Positions 1-7,525 of a stretch of DNA of 64,000 nucleotides are shown here, piece after piece (within the stretch, counting starts at the first letter, position 1; every line of letters starts with the position of its first letter). The notes beneath the pieces are model-generated. The model did not search any database. It had not been told where the DNA came from and saw only the letters and a program-made list of their open reading frames with translations. The stretch is from assembly GCF_003019815.1 (NCBI RefSeq), contig NZ_CP027773.1:4428501-4492500 (forward strand). The letters run 5' to 3'. The DNA is from Variovorax sp. PMC12 (GTDB taxonomy: Bacteria; Pseudomonadota; Gammaproteobacteria; Burkholderiales; Burkholderiaceae_C). The position numbers and the translations under genes were made by a program.

Positions 1-115
1 CGGCCATCGTGCGCCATTCGTTCAGCGTGAGCTGGTGTTCGCGGCCCACGCGCTCATGAAAAGGCCGCGCCGTGAGGTTGACCACCCGCACCAGCTTGAA
101 GAAGAGCGGGTCCAT
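1..115 (-). CDS. MarR-family transcriptional regulator (N-terminal fragment, cut by window edge)
   Basis: Reading the minus strand from an ATG at 115 gives a protein starting MDPLFFKLVRVVNLTARPF and continuing through HERVGREHQLTLNEWRTMA to the window edge. This looks like the first helix and the start of the winged-helix domain of MarR proteins, where the segment LTxxEWR precedes the DNA-binding helices. The gene starts 24 bp after the stop of the E1 beta gene on the same strand, so it is probably co-transcribed with the dehydrogenase and may regulate it. Only about 38 residues are visible, so the ligand and the full domain cannot be judged. Confidence 0.7.
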   Translation of the reverse strand, partial: MDPLFFKLVRVVNLTARPFHERVGREHQLTLNEWRTMA

Positions 116-138
116 CGCGCCTGCGCCGCGGCCGGGCC

Positions 139-1107
139 TCAGCCGGCCAGCTTCTTCGCGGCGGCCACGATGGCCGGCACGCCCACGCGCGACTGCGCCT
201 CCAGCACCGGCGCATAGCCGACCGGAATGCGCGGCGCGCCCAGCCGCGCGACGCGGCAGCCGGTGGCCTCCGCCGCGCTGGCCGCGATCTCGGCGCCGAA
301 GCCCGCCGCCTGCACCGCCTCGTGCACCACCAGCAGACGGCCGGTACGCGCGCACGACGACAGCACCGTCTCGCGGTCCCACGGCCACAGGGTGCGCAGG
401 TCGATCAGGTCGATAGCGATGCCTTCGGCGGCCAGCGCATCGCAGGCGTCCGCGCAGGCCTGCATCTGCCGGCTCCAGCTCACCAGCGTGAGCGCATCGC
501 CTTCGCGCACACGCGCAGCCTTGCCCAGCGGCACCGCGATGCTTTCGTCGACCTCGCCGCGCACGCCCCACAGCGTCTTGTGCTCGATGTAGACCACCGG
601 GTCGCCGCACTGCAGCGCCGCGCGCAGCAGGCCGTGGTTGTCCTGCGGCGTCGAGGGGCACACCACCACCACGCCCGGCAGGTGCGCGAACCACGCCTCC
701 AGCGATTGCGAGTGCTGCGCCGCCGACGCATCCCAGATGCCGCCCGGCATGCGCGCCACCAGCGGCACGCGGCCCTGGCCGCCGAACATGAAGCGGTTCT
801 TGGCGGCCTGGTTCACCAGTTCGTCCATGCCGCACAGCGCGAAGTCGACCACGCGCATCTCGACCACCGGCCGCAGCCCCGCGAGCGCCATGCCCACGCC
901 GGCGCCCATGATCGCGGCCTCGCTGATCGGCGTGTCGATCACGCGGCCGGTGCCGAAGTGCTGCTGCAGCCCCTTGTACTGGCCGAAGATGCCGCCGCGG
1001 CCCACGTCCTCGCCGAGCACGACCACGCGCGGGTCGGCCTCCATCTCGCGCCGCAGCGCGAGCAGGGCGGCTTCGGAATAGCTCAGGTCCTGCTTCGTCA
1101 ATGCCAT
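139..1107 (-). CDS. 2-oxoacid/acetoin dehydrogenase E1 component, beta subunit
   Basis: The 322-residue protein is full length for the beta subunit of thiamine-diphosphate-dependent dehydrogenases of the pyruvate/acetoin/branched-chain type. The N-terminal LGEDVGRGGIFG and the following DTPISEAAIMGAGVGMAL are the conserved pyrimidine-binding region, and the C-terminal transketolase domain carries LIDLRTLWPWD and the HEAVQAAGFGAEIA segment. The chosen ATG at 1107 overlaps the end of the alpha gene by 10 bp, which fits translational coupling of two subunits that form an alpha2beta2 enzyme. No E2 or E3 gene is visible in the window, so the substrate (acetoin, pyruvate or a branched 2-oxoacid) is open; acoB-like is a reasonable guess. 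Confidence 0.9.
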   Translation of the reverse strand: MALTKQDLSYSEAALLALRREMEADPRVVVLGEDVGRGGIFGQYKGLQQHFGTGRVIDTPISEAAIMGAGVGMALAGLRPVVEMRVVDFALCGMDELVNQAAKNRFMFGGQGRVPLVARMPGGIWDASAAQHSQSLEAWFAHLPGVVVVCPSTPQDNHGLLRAALQCGDPVVYIEHKTLWGVRGEVDESIAVPLGKAARVREGDALTLVSWSRQMQACADACDALAAEGIAIDLIDLRTLWPWDRETVLSSCARTGRLLVVHEAVQAAGFGAEIAASAAEATGCRVARLGAPRIPVGYAPVLEAQSRVGVPAIVAAAKKLAG

Positions 1108-2114
1108 TGGCCGGCTCCGGTGGTCTGCACGTCGGTGAAGGCGGCGCCGGGGTCGGGCCAGGGCGCGGCGTCGGCGACGGCCAGCGCGGTGTCGACCTCG
1201 TCGCGCGCGGCGTTCTCGATGGCGTCGAGCGTGGCGGCGGCGATGCCCGCTGAAAGAAGATGGCCGCGCGCCCGCGCGATCGGGTCCGTTTCCAGCGCCA
1301 CCGCGAGTTCGGCCGGGTCGCGGTAGGCCGCGAGGTCGACCGACACGTGGCCCTTCACGCGGTAGGTCAGCGCGTGCAGCAGGCGCGGGCCGCCGCCGGC
1401 GCGCACCTCGCTCACCAGCCGCGCGGCGGTTTCGTGCACCGCGAACACGTCGTTGCCGTCGACCTGCGTGGCGGCGATACCGAGCGACTCGGCACGCACC
1501 GAAGCGCCGTCGCCCGCCGTCATCGGCCCGCTCGCGGTGGTCGCGCTCCAGCGGTTGTCTTCGCAGACGAAGAGCACCGGCAGCTCGTACACCTGCGCCC
1601 AGTTCAGCGCTTCGAGAAAGGGCCCGCGGTTGATGGCGCCGTCGCCGAAGAAGCAGACCGTGATGTCGTCGCCCTTGCCGAGCAGCTTCTGCGCATGCGC
1701 TGCGCCCACGGCAATCGGCAGCCCTGCCGCCACCACGCCGTTGGCGCCCAGCATGCCGACCGAGAAGTCCGCGATGTGCATCGAGCCGCCCTTGCCGCCG
1801 TTGAAGCCGGTGGCCTTGCCGAACAGCTCGCACATCATCCGCGCGAGGTCCGCGCCCTTGGCCAGCGTGTGGCCGTGGCCGCGATGGGTGGAGGTGAGGT
1901 AGTCGCTGGCGCGCAGGTGGGCGCACACGCCGGCCGGCACCGCCTCCTGGCCGGTGGACAGGTGCAGCGGCCCGCGCACCTTGGCGGCGCCCGCGGCCTG
2001 CTGGCCATAGGCGCTCACGCCGCCCTGGCTGGCCGCTTCGGCGGCGTTCTCGAAAGCGCGGATGCGCAGCATGACGCGGTACAGCGCCTGCGCATCGGAT
2101 GTGCTCGGGTCCAT
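1098..2114 (-). CDS. 2-oxoacid/acetoin dehydrogenase E1 component, alpha subunit
   Basis: This 338-residue protein has the E1 alpha fold with the thiamine diphosphate motif beginning GDGAINRGPFLEALN; the usual closing ENN is EDN here (VCEDNRW). The HRGHGHTLAKG segment and the GGKGGSMHI loop are typical of the family. It binds the cofactor and decarboxylates the 2-oxo substrate together with the beta subunit encoded immediately downstream with a 10-bp overlap. The start at 2114 has no competing upstream ATG. The gene is divergent from the ParD-like gene, so the 149-bp gap 2115-2263 must hold both promoters. Substrate assignment is open for lack of E2/E3 genes. Confidence 0.9.
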   Translation of the reverse strand: MDPSTSDAQALYRVMLRIRAFENAAEAASQGGVSAYGQQAAGAAKVRGPLHLSTGQEAVPAGVCAHLRASDYLTSTHRGHGHTLAKGADLARMMCELFGKATGFNGGKGGSMHIADFSVGMLGANGVVAAGLPIAVGAAHAQKLLGKGDDITVCFFGDGAINRGPFLEALNWAQVYELPVLFVCEDNRWSATTASGPMTAGDGASVRAESLGIAATQVDGNDVFAVHETAARLVSEVRAGGGPRLLHALTYRVKGHVSVDLAAYRDPAELAVALETDPIARARGHLLSAGIAAATLDAIENAARDEVDTALAVADAAPWPDPGAAFTDVQTTGAGQWH

Positions 2115-2236
2115 CTTGTCTCCAACGCGCTCGAGGTGGGCGCCTTGCGAAAAATCGTATCAAACGAGATCGAAGCGCTTCACCGGGCTTACCCCCGTCG
2201 CGGTGTTGAAGCCCGCCGCCCGGTTTGATATGATTC

Positions 2237-2253
2237 ATATACATTTCGTATAT
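2237..2253. promoter_or_regulatory. AT-rich palindrome upstream of the ParD-like gene
   Basis: The sequence ATATACATTTCGTATAT is a perfect inverted repeat with 6-bp arms and a 5-bp centre, in an AT-rich patch that stands out against the high-GC surroundings. It ends 10 bp before the ATG of the ParD-like gene, so a bound protein would block the promoter or the ribosome site. Autoregulation by the ribbon-helix-helix product is an inference. Confidence 0.45.
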
Positions 2254-2263
2254 AAAACAGACC

Positions 2264-2548
2264 ATGGGCATCGTCAAGATTTCAGACCTCATGCATGAGA
2301 ACCTGCGCGTCGCGGGCAATGCGCTGAGCCGTTCCATCAACGCGCAGGCCGAGCACTGGATGCGCATCGGCATGCTGGCCGAGCTGCACCCCGAGCTCGA
2401 TCACCGCGAGATCTGCCAGCTGCTCATCCGCGCCGAGCAGGCCGGCGGCTTCGACCTGGCCACCGTCTCCGGCCTCGTCGAACCGCCGCCCGCGCCCGCG
2501 CCCGCTGCCGCTCCCGCCGCACGCAAGCTGGCCGGGGCGCGCGCATGA
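2264..2548 (+). CDS. ParD-like ribbon-helix-helix protein
   Basis: The 94-residue product starts MGIVKISDLMHENLRVAGNA and continues with LSRSINAQAEHWMRIGMLAE, which is characteristic of the ParD-like family (PF11903-type). These are small ribbon-helix-helix proteins related to ParD antitoxins. The C-terminal third is a low-complexity Pro/Ala tail. No ParE-type toxin is encoded next to it; the downstream partner is methionine aminopeptidase, overlapping by ATGA (2545-2548). The family is thus probably a DNA-binding autoregulator here rather than half of a classical toxin-antitoxin pair. The ATG at 2264 follows a palindromic AT-rich promoter region. Confidence 0.8.
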   Translation: MGIVKISDLMHENLRVAGNALSRSINAQAEHWMRIGMLAELHPELDHREICQLLIRAEQAGGFDLATVSGLVEPPPAPAPAAAPAARKLAGARA

Positions 2549-3342
2549 GGGCCGCCGCCGCACCGCTCAAGTCGCCCGACGAGATCGCGATGGCGCGCGC
2601 CGCGGGCCGGCTCGCCGCCGAGGTGCTGGCGATGATCGGCGAGCATGTGAAGCCCGGCGTCACCACCGAGGAGCTCGACCGCATCTGCCACGACCACATC
2701 GTCAATGTGCAGGGCGTGGTGCCCGCCAACGTCGGCTACCAGGGCTACACCAAGACGGTCTGCACCTCGGTCAACCATGTGGTCTGCCACGGCGTGCCTT
2801 CGGCGCAGAAGGTGCTGAAGAAGGGCGACATCATCAACATCGACGTGGCCGTGAACAAGGACGGCTGGTTCGGCGACTGCAGCCGCATGTACTTCGTCGG
2901 CGAGCCCAGCCCGCTGGCGCGCCGCCTGGTGGACACCACTTACGAGGCGATGCGCGCCGGCATCCTGCAGGTGCGTCCCGGCGCCACGCTAGGCGACGTG
3001 GGTCATGCGATCCAGAGCGTTGCGCACCGCGAGCGCTTCAGCGTCGTGCGCGAGTACTGCGGCCACGGCATCGGCCGGATCTACCACGACGATCCTCAGG
3101 TGCTGCACTACGGCCAGCCCGGCCAGGGCCTGCGGCTGGAGGCCGGCATGGTCTTCACCATCGAGCCGATGATCAACGCCGGCCGGCGCGAGACCCGCGA
3201 ACTGCCCGACGGCTGGACGGTGGTCACGCGCGACCATTCGCTGTCGGCGCAGTGGGAGCACATGGTCGCGGTCACGGAAGACGGCTTCGAGGTGCTGACG
3301 CCCTGGCCCGAAGGCACGGGGCGCTATCCCGCCATTGCCTGA
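2545..3342 (+). CDS. map: Type I methionine aminopeptidase
   Basis: This 265-residue enzyme removes the initiator methionine from nascent proteins. The five metal ligands of the pita-bread fold are all present: Asp100 (NIDVAV), Asp111 (GDCSRM), His174 (YCGHGIG), Glu207 (TIEPM) and Glu238 (QWEHMVAVT); the substrate-contacting His82 is in CHGVPS. The length matches the bacterial type I enzyme. The start codon overlaps the stop of the ParD-like gene, so the two are translationally coupled. Pairing with a regulator suggests a second, conditionally expressed map copy beside a housekeeping one elsewhere; that part is inference. Confidence 0.95.
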   Translation: MRAAAAPLKSPDEIAMARAAGRLAAEVLAMIGEHVKPGVTTEELDRICHDHIVNVQGVVPANVGYQGYTKTVCTSVNHVVCHGVPSAQKVLKKGDIINIDVAVNKDGWFGDCSRMYFVGEPSPLARRLVDTTYEAMRAGILQVRPGATLGDVGHAIQSVAHRERFSVVREYCGHGIGRIYHDDPQVLHYGQPGQGLRLEAGMVFTIEPMINAGRRETRELPDGWTVVTRDHSLSAQWEHMVAVTEDGFEVLTPWPEGTGRYPAIA

Positions 3343-3354
3343 GAGGGCGGCGCT

Positions 3355-3410
3355 CCCGCGTCGTTTCCGTCCGACGCGGGCGACAGGCAATCCTGCATTG
3401 CCGTGCAGGA
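3355..3410. other. Two tandem stem-loops between map and the response regulator
   Basis: CCCGCGTCG (3355-3363) pairs with CGACGCGGG (3372-3380), and TCCTGCA (3391-3397) pairs with TGCAGGA (3404-3410). Neither stem is followed by a T-tract, so a standard intrinsic terminator is not supported; they could attenuate read-through or protect the map mRNA 3' end. Confidence 0.35.
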
Positions 3411-3519
3411 CAACGCCGCGTCCTGCTTTTCGGGTGTCTTGCGGGCCGATGGCTGTGGCATCTTCGTTCCCCTGTCGCGCCGCCTCCTGGCGCGCATCGC
3501 TTCAAGCAGGAACAACACC

Positions 3520-4152
3520 ATGATCAAGATCGGCATCGTCGACGACCACGCCGTCGTCCGCACAGGCCTCAAGGCGTTCTTCTCCACCTTCGTCGATTTC
3601 CGCGTGGTCGGCGAGGCCGGCTCCGGCCGCGAGGCCATCGACCTCGTTCGCACGGCCGATATCGACGTGCTCGTGATGGACCTTTCGATGCCCGGCCAGA
3701 GCGGCATCGACGCGCTCGCCATGGTGCGCGCCAAGGCGCCCGACCTGGGCGTGCTCATCCTCAGCGGCTATCCCGAGGAACACTACGCGGTGAACCTGAT
3801 CCGCCAGGGCGCGTCGGGCTATCTGAACAAGGAATGCGAGCCCGAGGAAATCGCCAAGGCGATCCGCACGGTGGCCCTGGGCCGCCGCTACATCTCGCCC
3901 TCGGTGGCGGAGCTGCTGGCCGGCCAGCTGGAGCGCAAGGACAACGCGCCGCCGCACAAGCACCTGTCGGAGCGCGAGTTCCAGGTGTTCCTGAAGCTCG
4001 CCAAGGGCGAGTCGGTGGGCAGCATCGGAGAGGCGCTGTCGCTGTCGGTGAAGACCATCAGCACCTACCGCACGCGCCTCATGGAGAAGATGAACCTCTC
4101 CACCAACAGCGACCTGACCTACTACGCGATCAAGACGCAGCTGATCGACTGA
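3520..4152 (+). CDS. LuxR/NarL-family response regulator
   Basis: The 210-residue protein has a receiver domain (residues 1-120) with acidic pair Asp8/Asp9, phosphoacceptor Asp54 (VMDLSMPG) and Lys104, followed by a LuxR-type HTH (about 148-205) with LSEREFQVFLKLAKGE and VKTISTYRTRLMEKM. I chose the ATG at 3520, which puts the receiver at the very N terminus and is preceded by AGCAGG; upstream in-frame starts would add a non-conserved extension. No cognate histidine kinase is adjacent, so it is an orphan response regulator in this window. It is followed after 4 bp by the phospholipase D gene, probably in the same transcript. Confidence 0.9.
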   Translation: MIKIGIVDDHAVVRTGLKAFFSTFVDFRVVGEAGSGREAIDLVRTADIDVLVMDLSMPGQSGIDALAMVRAKAPDLGVLILSGYPEEHYAVNLIRQGASGYLNKECEPEEIAKAIRTVALGRRYISPSVAELLAGQLERKDNAPPHKHLSEREFQVFLKLAKGESVGSIGEALSLSVKTISTYRTRLMEKMNLSTNSDLTYYAIKTQLID

Positions 4153-4156
4153 TCGC

Positions 4157-5464
4157 TTGAGCACACAGGCTTCGCGTCCTCACGTGCACCGCCGAGGGAC
4201 GCTCAAGACCATCGTCTGGACTTTCGTCCTGACGCTGGCCGCCACGCTGCTGGTGCTGAACTTCACCAGCGGCGAGAAGAAGCTCGACGAGCAGGTCAAG
4301 CGCGAGTACGCGCTGCACGATGCGCAGTACCAGCGCGCGCTGGGCGTGATGCTCGGGCCGCCCATCACCGGCGGCAACCGCTTCGAGGCCTTCCAGAACG
4401 GCGACCGGATTTTTCCGCCGATGCTCGCCGCCATCCGCGGCGCCAGGCGCAGCATCACCTTCGAGACCTACATCTACTGGTCGGGCGACATCGGGCGCGA
4501 GTTTGCCGACGCGCTCTCGGAGCGCGCCCGCGCGGGCGTGAAGGTGCACGTGCTGCTCGACTGGGTGGGCAGCGCCAAGGTCGATGGCGACTTCATCCGC
4601 GAGATGGAAAGCGCCGGCGTGCAGATCCGCAAGTTCCACAAGCCGAGCTGGTACGACATCGCGCGCATGAACAACCGCACCCACCGCAAGCTGCTGGTGG
4701 TCGACGGCCGCACCGGCTTCACCGGCGGCGTGGGCATCGCGCCCGAATGGACCGGCCACGCACAGGACGCCGAGCACTGGCGCGACTCGCACTACAAGGT
4801 CGAAGGACCGGTGGTGGCGCAGATGCAGGCCGTGTTCATGGACAACTGGGTGAAGGTGTCGGGCGACGTGCTGCACGGCGAGACCTACTTTCCGCCGATT
4901 CCCTCGATGGGCGACGGACGCGCCCAGATGTTCAGCAGTTCGCCTTCGGGCGGCAGCGAGAGCATGCATCTCATGTACCTGCTGTCGATCGCGGCGGCCA
5001 CCAGGACCATCGACCTGTCGAGCGCCTACTTCGTGCCCGACGACCTGACGGTGGGCGCGCTGGTCGCGGCCATGAAGCGTGGCGTGCGGCTGCGCATCAT
5101 CACGCCGGGCCCGATCATCGATTCGCAGACCGTGCGCGGTGCCTCGCGCGCGGCGTGGGGCCCGCTGCTGGAGGCGGGCGCCGAGATCAGCGAATACCAG
5201 CCGACCATGTTCCATTGCAAGGTCTTCACGGTCGACGGCCTGCTGGTGTCGGTGGGCTCCACCAACTTCGACAACCGCTCGTTCCGCCTGAACGACGAGG
5301 CCAACCTCAACATCTACGACGAGGCCTTCGCCGCCGAGCAGACCGCGCAGTTCGAGGCCGACCTGCGCCAGTCGAAGCGACTGACGTACGAGGCCTGGAA
5401 GGATCGCCCGCTGCACGAGAAGGCGATGGAGCACCTGGCGGCGCTGCTGTCGTCGCAGCTCTAG
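4157..5464 (+). CDS. Cardiolipin synthase-like phospholipase D protein
   Basis: The 435-residue protein has one N-terminal transmembrane segment (about residues 16-36) and two HKD catalytic motifs: His176-Lys178-Asp183 and His353-Lys355-Asp360. This arrangement fits bacterial cardiolipin synthases of the ClsB/ClsC type, which condense phosphatidyl groups at the inner membrane. The only start that keeps the whole N terminus is a TTG at 4157, 4 bp after the response regulator stop; a GTG at 4181 is the alternative. The stop TAG lies in a CTAG that also gives the stop of the convergent gene, so the two coding regions overlap by 4 bp. Confidence 0.85.
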   Translation: MSTQASRPHVHRRGTLKTIVWTFVLTLAATLLVLNFTSGEKKLDEQVKREYALHDAQYQRALGVMLGPPITGGNRFEAFQNGDRIFPPMLAAIRGARRSITFETYIYWSGDIGREFADALSERARAGVKVHVLLDWVGSAKVDGDFIREMESAGVQIRKFHKPSWYDIARMNNRTHRKLLVVDGRTGFTGGVGIAPEWTGHAQDAEHWRDSHYKVEGPVVAQMQAVFMDNWVKVSGDVLHGETYFPPIPSMGDGRAQMFSSSPSGGSESMHLMYLLSIAAATRTIDLSSAYFVPDDLTVGALVAAMKRGVRLRIITPGPIIDSQTVRGASRAAWGPLLEAGAEISEYQPTMFHCKVFTVDGLLVSVGSTNFDNRSFRLNDEANLNIYDEAFAAEQTAQFEADLRQSKRLTYEAWKDRPLHEKAMEHLAALLSSQL

Positions 5465-5892
5465 CTGCTGCGCGGGCGGCAGGCCGCGCGCACGATGCGC
5501 GCCGTCGGGTTGGGCTTCATGTCCAGGAAGCGCACCGGCTTGGGGGCGTTGCTGTAGTCCGCGCTGCGGTGTGGCTCGCCCTGCCACAGCGGCTGGGCGT
5601 AGAAGCGCGCCGCCACGTAGCTGGCGCGGCCCGCCTGGCAGTCGAACACCACGCGAGACTCGTACGAACGGTACGGAATGCCGTCCCAGTTGACGCGCTG
5701 CGCCGCGCGGCTCACGCGCAGGTTCATGGCTTTGGCGGCGTCGCCCGGTGTGTCCTGGAGCGTCACGCGGTCGGGGTCGACCTGGACCGTGTCTGCCAGC
5801 TTGTCCTGGGGATCTCCCGTCACCGTGAACCAGCCGGGCTGCGCATGCGCGATGCAGCCGACCATGCCGATAGCCAACAGCCAGTGCTTCAC
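5461..5892 (-). CDS. Small exported protein, surface-adhesin protein E-like
   Basis: Starting at a GTG at 5892 (preceded by CTGGAG), the 143-residue product begins VKHWLLAIGMVGCIAHAQPG, a short signal peptide cleaved after AHA. The mature part contains VQVDPDRVTL and a central region ending in a C-terminal Cys-containing segment. It resembles the small periplasmic proteins grouped with Haemophilus surface-adhesin protein E, whose function in environmental bacteria is unknown. Two cysteines (in VVFDCQAG and RAACRP) could form a disulfide. It is convergent with the phospholipase D gene and divergent from the hydrolase gene at 6017. Confidence 0.6.
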   Translation of the reverse strand: MKHWLLAIGMVGCIAHAQPGWFTVTGDPQDKLADTVQVDPDRVTLQDTPGDAAKAMNLRVSRAAQRVNWDGIPYRSYESRVVFDCQAGRASYVAARFYAQPLWQGEPHRSADYSNAPKPVRFLDMKPNPTARIVRAACRPRSS

Positions 5893-6016
5893 GACGGAAC
5901 TCCAGGAAAAGAAGAAAAGGGTGAAACATGAATTTACATTGGCCGCCGGCCCTCCGCGTGTCGGACGACGCCGAAGGTCCGCGCCGAACGACGGGGCGCG
6001 GGGGCACACTCGCGCG

Positions 6017-6703
6017 ATGACCACCCTGCACAGACTTTCCATCGACGTGAGGCCCGGCACTGCGGTGTCGGCCCTTGCGATGTCGCCACCCTCGGCCGAG
6101 GCTTGCCTGGTGCTTGCGCACGGCGCCGGCGCGGGCATGGCGCATCCGTTCATGCAGGCCGTGGCCGAGGGCCTTGCCGAGCGGCGCATCGCCACGCTGC
6201 GCTACCAGTTCCCCTATATGGAGCAGGGCAGCAAGCGCACGGACGCACCGCCGCTGGCGCATGCCACGGTGCGGGCGGCCGTGGCCTGCGCCTCGGCGCG
6301 CTTTGCGGGCGTGCGCCTCTTCGCGGGCGGCAAGTCGTTCGGCGGGCGCATGACGTCGCAGGCCCAGGCGCTGGAGCCGCTCGCGGCCGTCGAAGGGCTG
6401 GTCTTCCTGGGCTTTCCGCTGCACCCGTCGGGCGCGCCCGCGAAGGCGGCCGGGCGCGCGGCGCATCTGCGCGAGGTGGACGTGCCCATGCTCTTTGCGC
6501 ACGGGCCGCGCGACACGCTGGCCGAGCCCGCGCCTTTCGACGACACCGTGCAGGCGCTGGGTCCGATCGCCACCGTGCTGGAGATCGAGGGCGCCGACCA
6601 TTCCTTCCATGTGCTCAGGCGCACCGGCCGCACCGACGAGCAGGCGCTGGACGAACTGCTCGACGGCATCGCCGTGTGGATGCAGGCCTGGCGCATCGGC
6701 TGA
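6017..6703 (+). CDS. Alpha/beta-hydrolase (KANL3/Tex30-like)
   Basis: This 228-residue cytoplasmic protein has a compact alpha/beta-hydrolase core. The oxyanion-hole strand is VLAHGAGAGMAHPF, the nucleophile elbow is GGKSFGG with Ser107, the acid is likely the Asp of HGPRDTL, and the base is the His in GADHSFHV. The family is widespread and small-substrate specificity is unknown. I chose the ATG at 6017 because it begins just before the conserved first strand; longer in-frame versions run back through the promoter region of the divergent exported-protein gene. It stands alone, without an obvious operon partner. Confidence 0.8.
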   Translation: MTTLHRLSIDVRPGTAVSALAMSPPSAEACLVLAHGAGAGMAHPFMQAVAEGLAERRIATLRYQFPYMEQGSKRTDAPPLAHATVRAAVACASARFAGVRLFAGGKSFGGRMTSQAQALEPLAAVEGLVFLGFPLHPSGAPAKAAGRAAHLREVDVPMLFAHGPRDTLAEPAPFDDTVQALGPIATVLEIEGADHSFHVLRRTGRTDEQALDELLDGIAVWMQAWRIG

Positions 6704-6834
6704 AGCCGGGCGGCGCGGGTCGTCCTTCGCCTACGCCGTGTCGCCCGATGGGACGACGCCGAGGCATCGCGGATCTTTCAACGATGTGTGTTCGACAGAC
6801 GGCAAACAGATCATCAATTGAAAGGATCACCGAC

Positions 6835-7338
6835 ATGGCATACACAGACGCATCCCTCGACACCCTGCAGGCAACCGGCCCCGCGCTCGCCAACGACGAA
6901 GTCGTGGACGTGCTCAACGACCTGCTCGAGAACTCGCGCGACGGCGAATACGGCTTCCGAGCCTGCGCCGACGAAGTGGAGAGCCCGGCGGCGAAGCAAC
7001 TGTTCGCCAACCGCGCCGAAGAGTGCCGCAAGGCTGGCAGCGAACTGATGGCGCTCATCACGGCCTACGGCGGCAAGCCTGCCGATGGCGGCACCGCCAG
7101 CGGCGCGCTGCATCGTGGCTGGGTGCACGTGAAGGGCTCGCTGGGCGCCAACAGCGAACTCTCGATCCTCGAATCGTGCGAGCGCGGCGAAGACACCGGT
7201 GTCGCGCGCTATCGCAAGGCCCTGAAGCAGAACCTGCCCGCCGACGTGCGCAGCGTGGTCGCTGCCCAGGCCGAAGGCGCCCAGCGCAACCACGACCAGA
7301 TCCGCGACCTGCGCAACGCCGCGCGCGCCCGCGACTGA
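6835..7338 (+). CDS. PA2169-family four-helix-bundle protein (DUF2383)
   Basis: The 167-residue protein is predicted to be wholly helical and ferritin-like, with the family start NDEVVDVLNDLLENSRDGEY, then ACADEV and the second helical pair ending in HDQIRDLRNAARA. It lacks a signal peptide, so it should be cytoplasmic. PA2169-type proteins are conserved in proteobacteria, often seen with stress genes, but their biochemical role is not established. The ATG at 6835 lies downstream of AAAGGA at a suitable distance. A strong intrinsic terminator follows at 7364, so it is the last gene of its transcript. Confidence 0.8.
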   Translation: MAYTDASLDTLQATGPALANDEVVDVLNDLLENSRDGEYGFRACADEVESPAAKQLFANRAEECRKAGSELMALITAYGGKPADGGTASGALHRGWVHVKGSLGANSELSILESCERGEDTGVARYRKALKQNLPADVRSVVAAQAEGAQRNHDQIRDLRNAARARD

Positions 7339-7363
7339 TCGCCGCCACGCGCTCCAGCGCATG

Positions 7364-7389
7364 AAGGCCGGGCTTGCCCGGCCTTTTTT
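7364..7389 (+). terminator. Rho-independent terminator after the PA2169-family gene
   Basis: AAGGCCGGGC (7364-7373) pairs perfectly with GCCCGGCCTT (7376-7385) and runs into TTTTTT (7384-7389). It separates the four-helix protein gene from the xylose transport operon. Confidence 0.9.
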
Positions 7390-7446
7390 CATGGGCGCCC
7401 CGCGCTCCGGGAATTCCCGGATGCTCAGCACCTTGCCGCGATGGGA

Positions 7447-7473
7447 TAGTTAGTTCGCCCTTCAAACTAACTA
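7447..7473. promoter_or_regulatory. Palindromic operator in front of xylF (putative ROK/XylR site)
   Basis: TAGTTAGTT (7447-7455) is perfectly mirrored by AACTAACTA (7465-7473) around a 9-bp centre, 53 bp before the xylF ATG. The TTAGTT...AACTAA core resembles the operators described for ROK-type XylR repressors. A ROK regulator is encoded at the end of this operon, so this is its likely binding site. Confidence 0.65.
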
Positions 7474-7525
7474 ATTTCTTACACGGCTTATCCCTGTGGG
7501 GCGCACCAACTCAGGAGAGACATCG

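Noticed and set aside
2264..2548. Classical ParDE toxin-antitoxin module
   Set aside because: No toxin-sized gene lies next to the ParD-like gene; the coupled partner is methionine aminopeptidase.
4130..6610. Minus-strand open frame of about 826 codons opposite the phospholipase D gene and hydrolase gene
   Set aside because: No conserved motif, Arg/Gly/His-rich composition, and both strands of the region are already explained by recognisable genes.
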